Assembly: GCA_030621685.1 (NCBI GenBank)
Contig: JAUXHF010000039.1
Span: forward strand, 1 to 10,986
Length of the DNA: 10,986 nt
Source: Spirochaetota bacterium
Lineage (GTDB): Bacteria; Spirochaetota; UBA12135; COTS27
Direction of reading: 5' to 3'
Made by a program: the position numbers and the translations under genes. Numbering within the stretch: position 1 is the stretch's first letter; each line of letters opens with the position of its first letter. A model generated the notes under the pieces. It had not been told where the DNA came from. It saw only the letters and a program-made list of their open reading frames with translations, and did not search any database. Of the stretch, positions 7,277 through 10,986 are shown one piece after another.

Positions 7277-7643
7277 ACTTACTAAGCCAAAATAAAATAA
7301 TTTAGCGAAGAAGACAGCTACGTTGAGCTAGCTAGCGTTCAGTGAATATTTGAATAAAGAGAAGCTAAGTGAAAAAGGTGGCTTAAGAACGGCAAACAAG
7401 AGACTAGGTATTTTTTTTCTGTTCCTTGTATTGAAAGTAAACAGGAAAGCCATTCTATCTTAATTTTGTTGCTAGGCTTAAAAGTGGGTAGATTGGCTTG
7501 TCCCATAGAAAAGCTGGTATATTTGCGCTAAAACAGCAAAAGAACCGAGCTTGAAAGGCTGGCAAAAATAGCTGGAGATTAAATAAGAGTAAAAATATTC
7601 CTATAAGCCGAACAATCTAAAAGATTGGAAATTCTTGTTTGAA
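7277..7643. other. spacer between convergent operons
   Basis: These 367 bases separate the ends of the glycosidase (+) and frcA (-) genes. I see no coding frame, RNA gene or strong terminator for either direction. A small hairpin, CAATCT (7613-7618) and AGATTG (7622-7627) with a 3-base loop, sits 17 bases beyond the frcA stop but has no T run on either strand. A T8 run lies near 7412-7419 without a stem ahead of it. The absence of clear terminators between convergent operons leaves Rho-dependent or collision-based ending as options. Confidence 0.5.
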
Positions 7644-8417
7644 TTAAGCCGCCTGGGTGTGGGCTTTTTTAGAGCCAGTCATAATAGCCACAGCATCAGA
7701 CATGCTATAATGCTTGGGATTAATAACGGCTTCGCGCTGGCCCAGACGCTGGATGTGAATGCGATCGGCTATTGCAAAAACCTGCGGCATGTTATGGCTA
7801 ATAACAATAATAGAAAGGCCGCGACTTTTTATTTTCCTGATTAACTCTAGAACCAAGCTGGATTCTTTCACGCCCAAGGCAGCCGTAGGCTCGTCCATAA
7901 TAATAAGGTGTCTAGCAAAGGCAGCACTACGGCAGACAGCTACCGCCTGACGCTGGCCGCCTGATAGGGTGCTGACTTCCTGACGCATCGATTGGATGCC
8001 AATTTTCAGCTCTTCCATATGCTGCTTTGCTTGATGAAGCATGGCTGCCGTATGCCTAAGGCGGAAAATTTTGCCCAGAAAGTTCGGCCTTAAAATTTCT
8101 CGGCCAAGGAACAGGTTATCGGCAATGTTAAGAGCCGGAGCTACCGCTAAATCTTGATAAACAGTTTCAATGCCTCTAGCTCTGGCTTGGCTGGGGTTTT
8201 TGAAATGCACTTTTTTGCCATCAAGAAAAATAACGCCGCTATCGGGAACAAGCGCTCCAGAAAGAGCCTTAATTAAAGTAGATTTCCCAGCACCATTATC
8301 ACCAATGATAGCTAAAATTTCGCCCTTATACAGTTTTATATCAGCCTTATTTAAGGCGGTAACATGCCCATAGGTTTTTGTGAGGCCCTTTGCTTCAAGA
8401 ATTACTTTTTTGTTCAT
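7644..8417 (-). CDS. frcA: fructose ABC transporter ATP-binding protein FrcA
   Basis: This is the ATPase of a CUT2-type sugar importer working with the FrcC permease upstream. It has one ATPase domain (257 aa), as in rhizobial FrcA, rather than the two-domain build of RbsA or AraG. Motifs: Walker A GDNGAGKS (39-46), Q-loop Gln88 in ETVYQDLAVAP, signature LSGGQRQAVAV (141 on), Walker B LIIMDEP with Asp165-Glu166, and H-loop His198 in VISHNMPQVF. The segments EPTAALGVKES and NPKHYSMSDAVAIMTG are characteristic of FrcA as I recall it. ATG 8417 is preferred because MNKKVILEAKGLTKTYG then aligns end to end with rhizobial FrcA. ATG 8432 or TTG 8435 would add five or six residues, and none of these has a Shine-Dalgarno. 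It is the last gene of the cassette. Confidence 0.9.
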   Translation of the reverse strand: MNKKVILEAKGLTKTYGHVTALNKADIKLYKGEILAIIGDNGAGKSTLIKALSGALVPDSGVIFLDGKKVHFKNPSQARARGIETVYQDLAVAPALNIADNLFLGREILRPNFLGKIFRLRHTAAMLHQAKQHMEELKIGIQSMRQEVSTLSGGQRQAVAVCRSAAFARHLIIMDEPTAALGVKESSLVLELIRKIKSRGLSIIVISHNMPQVFAIADRIHIQRLGQREAVINPKHYSMSDAVAIMTGSKKAHTQAA

Positions 8418-8495
8418 GCTGGCATGTTTCATCAAGGTGGTTTAAATTCTCTTTTTTTATTTTTAGAATTTGTAAGCAGCCGGTATAAACTTTTA
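8418..8495 (-). other. frcC-frcA spacer with weak hairpin
   Basis: Between the two genes, AAATTCT (8444-8450) and AGAATTT (8465-8471) can pair around a 14-base loop. The stem is A/U-rich and no T run follows on the coding strand. It might slow or protect the transcript; I would not call it a terminator. Confidence 0.35.
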
Positions 8496-9458
8496 TTAAT
8501 TTTTTTCTCGAGAAAGTTGGTCCACCGAAACAGCGATAATAACCAGAAGACCTGTTACCAGCACTTGATAGATAGCAGAGACCCCCATCAGCTGAAGACC
8601 ATTTCTAAAAATACCAACGATAAGAGCGCCAAGCAAGGTGCCTAAAATATGACCGCGACCACCAAATAAGCTTGTGCCGCCTAAGACCACAGCTGTGATG
8701 CTATCGAGGTTGGCTGTTTGACCGGCCTGAGGATCGCCTACATTAAGACGAGCTACGAGCAGTAAGGCGGCTAAGCCGTAGATAAGCCCTGCAACGGTGT
8801 AAATAGCAAGGAGTAGCCTATTGCTGCGGATGCCGAGCAGCCTGGCACTCTCAGGGTTATCGCCAATGGCGTAAATGTGGCGCCCGGTTGGTGTGGCCGC
8901 TAAAACGTACCAGACAAGGAGATACAAAGCCAGCATTACGAGGACACCATAGGTTATGTTCGTCTTGCCAATACTAAAGGTGTTGCCTAGGGCTATTTGC
9001 AAATAGGGCAGATCCACAACAGCGGTGGTTGAGTAAATACGTGTTAGCGCGAAAGCGATATTCAAGGTGCCTAAGGTGACAATAAACGGCGGCAGGCGTA
9101 ACTTGGTCACTAAAAAACCATTGATAAAACCAAACATGCCGCCTGCCCCTATGCCTATAAGCGTGGCTAATAGCGGATGAAGACCTGTGTCCACTGCCAG
9201 CTTTGTCATGACAATTGAGGCGAAGGCCATGATAAGTCCGCAAGACAAGTCAATGCCTTTTGTTAAGATAATCAGTGTTTGCCCAATTGCCAAAGTGCCT
9301 ACAACCATAACTTGCTGTAGGATAAATGAGAAATTACTTGCTGTTAGAAATCTATCTGATTGTGTGCTAAAGAAAACGGAGGCTAAAACAAGCGCCACAA
9401 AGGGACCAACAGTTGGTTTTGTCAAAAAACTTCTGAGAACAGACATGGCAGCGGGCAT
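8496..9458 (-). CDS. frcC: fructose ABC transporter permease FrcC
   Basis: This inner-membrane channel subunit of the CUT2 (RbsC/BPD_transp_2) family, 320 aa, probably works as a homodimer with FrcA and FrcB. Mostly hydrophobic, it has eight to ten membrane segments. Family landmarks are GQTLIILTKGIDLSCG (59-74), the RLPPFIVTLGTLN segment (121-133), the cytoplasmic GDNPESARLLGI loop (189-200) expected to contact the ATPase, and GGTSLFGGRG (250-259). The start at ATG 9458 is tentative: ATG 9446 (residue 5) is also possible and neither has a Shine-Dalgarno. Rhizobial FrcC proteins carry roughly 30-40 more N-terminal residues, a non-conserved cytoplasmic part that is absent here. The gene ends 78 bases before the chosen frcA start. 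Confidence 0.9.
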   Translation of the reverse strand: MPAAMSVLRSFLTKPTVGPFVALVLASVFFSTQSDRFLTASNFSFILQQVMVVGTLAIGQTLIILTKGIDLSCGLIMAFASIVMTKLAVDTGLHPLLATLIGIGAGGMFGFINGFLVTKLRLPPFIVTLGTLNIAFALTRIYSTTAVVDLPYLQIALGNTFSIGKTNITYGVLVMLALYLLVWYVLAATPTGRHIYAIGDNPESARLLGIRSNRLLLAIYTVAGLIYGLAALLLVARLNVGDPQAGQTANLDSITAVVLGGTSLFGGRGHILGTLLGALIVGIFRNGLQLMGVSAIYQVLVTGLLVIIAVSVDQLSREKN

Positions 9459-9597
9459 CCAAAAGATACTGAAGACGGGGCTTTCTATGGCTTATATTTC
9501 TGCCTGAAACATAAAAATGTAAAGCTTGCAAGAAATTTTATAGAGGCAATAGAAAAACCCTAGTCTTCAATAAATAACAATAAAAAGAGTATTGAAT

Positions 9598-9639
9598 TTA
9601 TGTAAAGCGTATAAAAAAAATTGGCTAAGCTTTACATAA
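9598..9639 (-). promoter_or_regulatory. 11-bp inverted repeat between frcB and frcC
   Basis: TTATGTAAAGC (9598-9608) and GCTTTACATAA (9629-9639) are exact inverse copies separated by 20 bases. As RNA from the frcBCA transcript they form an 11-base stem whose loop contains eight U. As DNA they could be operator half-sites. The repeat begins 20 bases after the frcB stop codon. It shares bases with the terminator-like structure at 9613-9660, so the two folds exclude each other. Confidence 0.55.
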
Positions 9640-9660
9640 TAATTAATTGTAACCCAGCTT
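9613..9660 (-). terminator. possible attenuating terminator after frcB
   Basis: Read on the - strand, AAGCT-GGG-TTACA (9660 to 9648) can pair with TGTAA-AGCTT (9636 to 9627). The result is two 5-base helices separated by a GGG bulge, with an 11-base loop. AGCCAA and eight U (9620 to 9613) follow. The T run lies six bases beyond the stem, so efficiency is uncertain. The arm overlaps the last base of the frcB stop codon. Partial stopping here would favour frcB message over frcC and frcA. Confidence 0.4.
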
Positions 9661-10637
9661 TAACCCCAGCAATTGGCTAAGCCGAATTGAGTGTTTTCAC
9701 TTTTTACGCCCTTAGCACTTTTTTCAGCGATGAGCGTAACACCGGTATCGGTATAACCGCTGGGTTTTTTGCCAGTTTTTGCGAAATTGACAACCGCTTC
9801 AACACCAAGAGCAGCCATTTTCAAAGGATACTGCTGCGAGGTAGCAGCAATTTTCCCAGCAACAACGCCGCGGATGCCGGCACAACCACCGTCAACAGAA
9901 ACAACAAGAACTTTTTTTTGTTTGCCGGCGCGCTTTAGAGCTTGATAGGCGCCAAAAGCTGCAGGCTCATTGATGGTGTAGACTAAGTTTATGTTGGGGT
10001 TGATCGTAAGACAGTTTTCCATAGCTGTTTGCCCCTTGGCCTGATCGCCACGAGTATCTTGGCTGCAGACAATACGGCTATCATTTGTGGGAACACCAAG
10101 ACCTTGAAGAAAGCCGTTATGGCGTAATTCGCCAACGGTGATACCGGGGGCCAAATCTAAGGTAGCGATAACATATTTTTCCTGCCCCATGGCTGCTTTG
10201 GCATACTGCCCAATAAGCACGCCAGCTTTGAAGTTGTCTGTGGCAAACAGAGCATCAGTGGCGTTTTGCGGACTGGTTGGTGTGTCTAAGGCTATAATCA
10301 GAACGCCCTGCTTTCGGGCTTTGCGGATAGTTGGGACAATTGCCTTCGTATCACTTGGTGTTATAAGTATGCCCTGCACGCCAGCATTGATCATGTTTTC
10401 TATGGCTGTTACTTGGCTTTGGTTATCACCGTCAAAGGTTCCGGCTGCTGTAAACAGCTGCGCCCCTAGCTCATCGGCTTTAGCCTTAGCACCTTCCCGC
10501 ATTTTAACAAAAAATGGGTTTGTTTCTGTTTTTGTAATTAAGCCTACTTTTACATTTTGCGCTAGTGCAAAGGAACTTAGCAAAAAAGTAAAGGCAAGCC
10601 CAATTAAGAAAATTTTTTTTGAAAAAAATTTTTTCAT
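9660..10637 (-). CDS. frcB: fructose-binding periplasmic protein FrcB
   Basis: This periplasmic receptor of the fructose importer belongs to the ribose/galactose-binding (Peripla_BP_4) family, 325 aa. The N-terminus is a clear Sec signal: MKKFFSKK, hydrophobic core 9-22, and cleavage after ALA at residue 26. The mature protein starts QNVKVGLITKTETNPFFVKM, the ligand-side first strand and helix. Further landmarks are GILITPSDTKAIVPTIRKA, IIALDTP, ALFATDNFKAG, YTINEPAAFGAYQAL, VVSVDGGCAGIRG and ATSQQYPLKMAALGVEA. It ends NCWG, as rhizobial FrcB does in my recollection. Four cysteines in the mature protein could form disulphides. The Shine-Dalgarno GAGGAGTG, about seven bases before the ATG, fixes the start. 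As first gene of the cassette it should be the most abundant product. Related monosaccharides (ribose, mannose) may also be bound. Confidence 0.92.
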   Translation of the reverse strand: MKKFFSKKIFLIGLAFTFLLSSFALAQNVKVGLITKTETNPFFVKMREGAKAKADELGAQLFTAAGTFDGDNQSQVTAIENMINAGVQGILITPSDTKAIVPTIRKARKQGVLIIALDTPTSPQNATDALFATDNFKAGVLIGQYAKAAMGQEKYVIATLDLAPGITVGELRHNGFLQGLGVPTNDSRIVCSQDTRGDQAKGQTAMENCLTINPNINLVYTINEPAAFGAYQALKRAGKQKKVLVVSVDGGCAGIRGVVAGKIAATSQQYPLKMAALGVEAVVNFAKTGKKPSGYTDTGVTLIAEKSAKGVKSENTQFGLANCWG

Positions 10638-10643
10638 TTTGAC

Positions 10644-10651
10644 ACTCCTCG
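10644..10651 (-). promoter_or_regulatory. Shine-Dalgarno of frcB
   Basis: On the - strand CGAGGAGT is followed by GTCAAA and then the ATG at 10637. It is one of only three clear ribosome binding sites in the window; the other two precede the sugar-binding protein and the second permease. Confidence 0.8.
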
Positions 10652-10773
10652 TATCGGTGTTTTTGCAAAGTAGTTTTTTTTGGTAATGAAAAAAATTGTA
10701 AGAGAAGGTAAGTTTCCTCCTGAAAGTATTTCTCTAAAAAACTATTTTGCTGATGTTTTTTTAATAAAGCCTT

Positions 10774-10810
10774 TAGAAGCAAAGCAAGTAGAAGCAAAGC
10801 AAGTAGAAGC
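10774..10810. repeat. 15-bp tandem repeat upstream of frcB
   Basis: TAGAAGCAAAGCAAG occurs twice exactly (10774-10788, 10789-10803), followed by TAGAAGC (10804-10810), about 2.5 copies. It lies about 140 bases before the frcB start. On the + strand it would encode EAKQV units in a doubtful short frame. Confidence 0.9.
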
Positions 10811-10854
10811 TATTCAATTTTATTTTAGTATGTTTTTACATTTTAGAGTGTTTT

Positions 10855-10879
10855 TTATAGAAATGAAATTTTTCTATAA
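10855..10879. repeat. 9-bp A/T dyad, possible terminator or operator
   Basis: TTATAGAAA (10855-10863) and TTTCTATAA (10871-10879) pair exactly around a 7-base loop. Six T follow on the + strand (10880-10885). It therefore resembles a + strand intrinsic terminator with a very weak stem, but no + strand gene precedes it. An operator for frcBCA or for a divergent gene beyond the window fits as well. Confidence 0.5.
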
Positions 10880-10940
10880 TTTTTTGGGATTATCTTCTGC
10901 TTACAAAACAATATAGCGCAGCATGTGAACAGCAGAAGGG

Positions 10941-10976
10941 TTTGAATTTTGGTTTGGATTTTGGTTTGAATTTTGC
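10941..10976. repeat. 12-bp triple tandem repeat
   Basis: TTTGAATTTTGG, TTTGGATTTTGG and TTTGAATTTTGC follow one another with one changed base in the second copy and another in the third. No gene is evident over it. It could be part of a coding frame that continues past the window edge. Confidence 0.8.
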
Positions 10977-10986
10977 AGATAATCAG

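Larger units (their letters stand above)
10638..10986. other. upstream region of frcB
   Basis: These 349 bases should contain the frcBCA promoter on the - strand, but I cannot place it firmly. A weak candidate is TACAAT (10700 to 10695) with TTCAGG 18 bases upstream. The region also holds a 15-base tandem repeat (10774-10810), a 9-base dyad (10855-10879) and a 12-base triple repeat (10941-10976). No regulator gene is visible; the one expected near frcBCA in rhizobia would lie beyond the window if present. Confidence 0.5.

Noticed and set aside
7644..8417. RbsA/AraG-type double ATPase that has lost half
   Set aside because: FrcA proteins are single-domain by nature; the protein is full length for that group, so truncation need not be assumed.
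9187..9507. 106-codon + strand frame opposite the start of frcC
   Set aside because: It is antisense to a well-supported permease and shows no domain signal.
10138..10686. 182-codon + strand frame opposite frcB
   Set aside because: It lies antisense inside a gene with clear FrcB motifs; its composition (Ala, Ser, Val, Cys rich) is that of a mirror of the real gene.
10680..10916. Short + strand open frame of about 76-78 codons upstream of frcB
   Set aside because: It has no Shine-Dalgarno, is made of A/T-driven residues and the 15-base repeat, spans a hairpin with a T run, and matches no family I know.

Overview
The window is an AT-rich stretch of an alphaproteobacterial chromosome. The best clue is the right half: a fructose-type ABC transporter whose three proteins resemble, from memory, the FrcB, FrcC and FrcA proteins of rhizobia over their whole length. 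This includes the Cys-Trp-Gly C-terminus of FrcB and the single-ATPase-domain FrcA. The low GC content, A/T homopolymer runs and weak ribosome binding sites suggest a host-associated, somewhat reduced member of the Hyphomicrobiales (Bartonella-like or insect-gut relatives). That placement is inference.

Layout. On the + strand, the window opens inside the end of a GNAT N-acetyltransferase gene (1-310). An MTA/SAH nucleosidase gene follows (384-1127), then an untranslated stretch carrying a good promoter (1391-1420). Next is a five-gene sugar-import cassette: a periplasmic binding protein (1519-2814), two CUT1-type permeases (2869-3720, 3785-4588), a MalK-like ATPase (4675-5796), and a glycoside hydrolase of the GH63/mannosylglycerate-hydrolase-like type without a signal peptide (5972-7276). 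A 367-base spacer separates this from a convergent - strand cassette, frcB-frcC-frcA, transcribed from right to left (10637 down to 7644). The last 349 bases lie upstream of frcB and hold short tandem repeats and an A/T dyad but no gene I would defend.

How the genes work together. The left cassette looks like a complete route for taking up a glycoside intact and splitting it in the cytoplasm. The right cassette is a fructose (and related monosaccharide) importer. Neither carries a transcription regulator or sugar kinase inside the window. In both cassettes the binding-protein gene comes first, has the strongest Shine-Dalgarno, and is separated from the first permease gene by an RNA hairpin. 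This arrangement should give more binding protein than membrane complex.

I found no RNA gene, insertion sequence, CRISPR array, phage gene or obviously new multi-gene system. The points most worth a second look are the terminator-like hairpin that ends three bases before a permease start codon, the two mutually exclusive hairpins between frcB and frcC, and the undetermined substrate of the left cassette.
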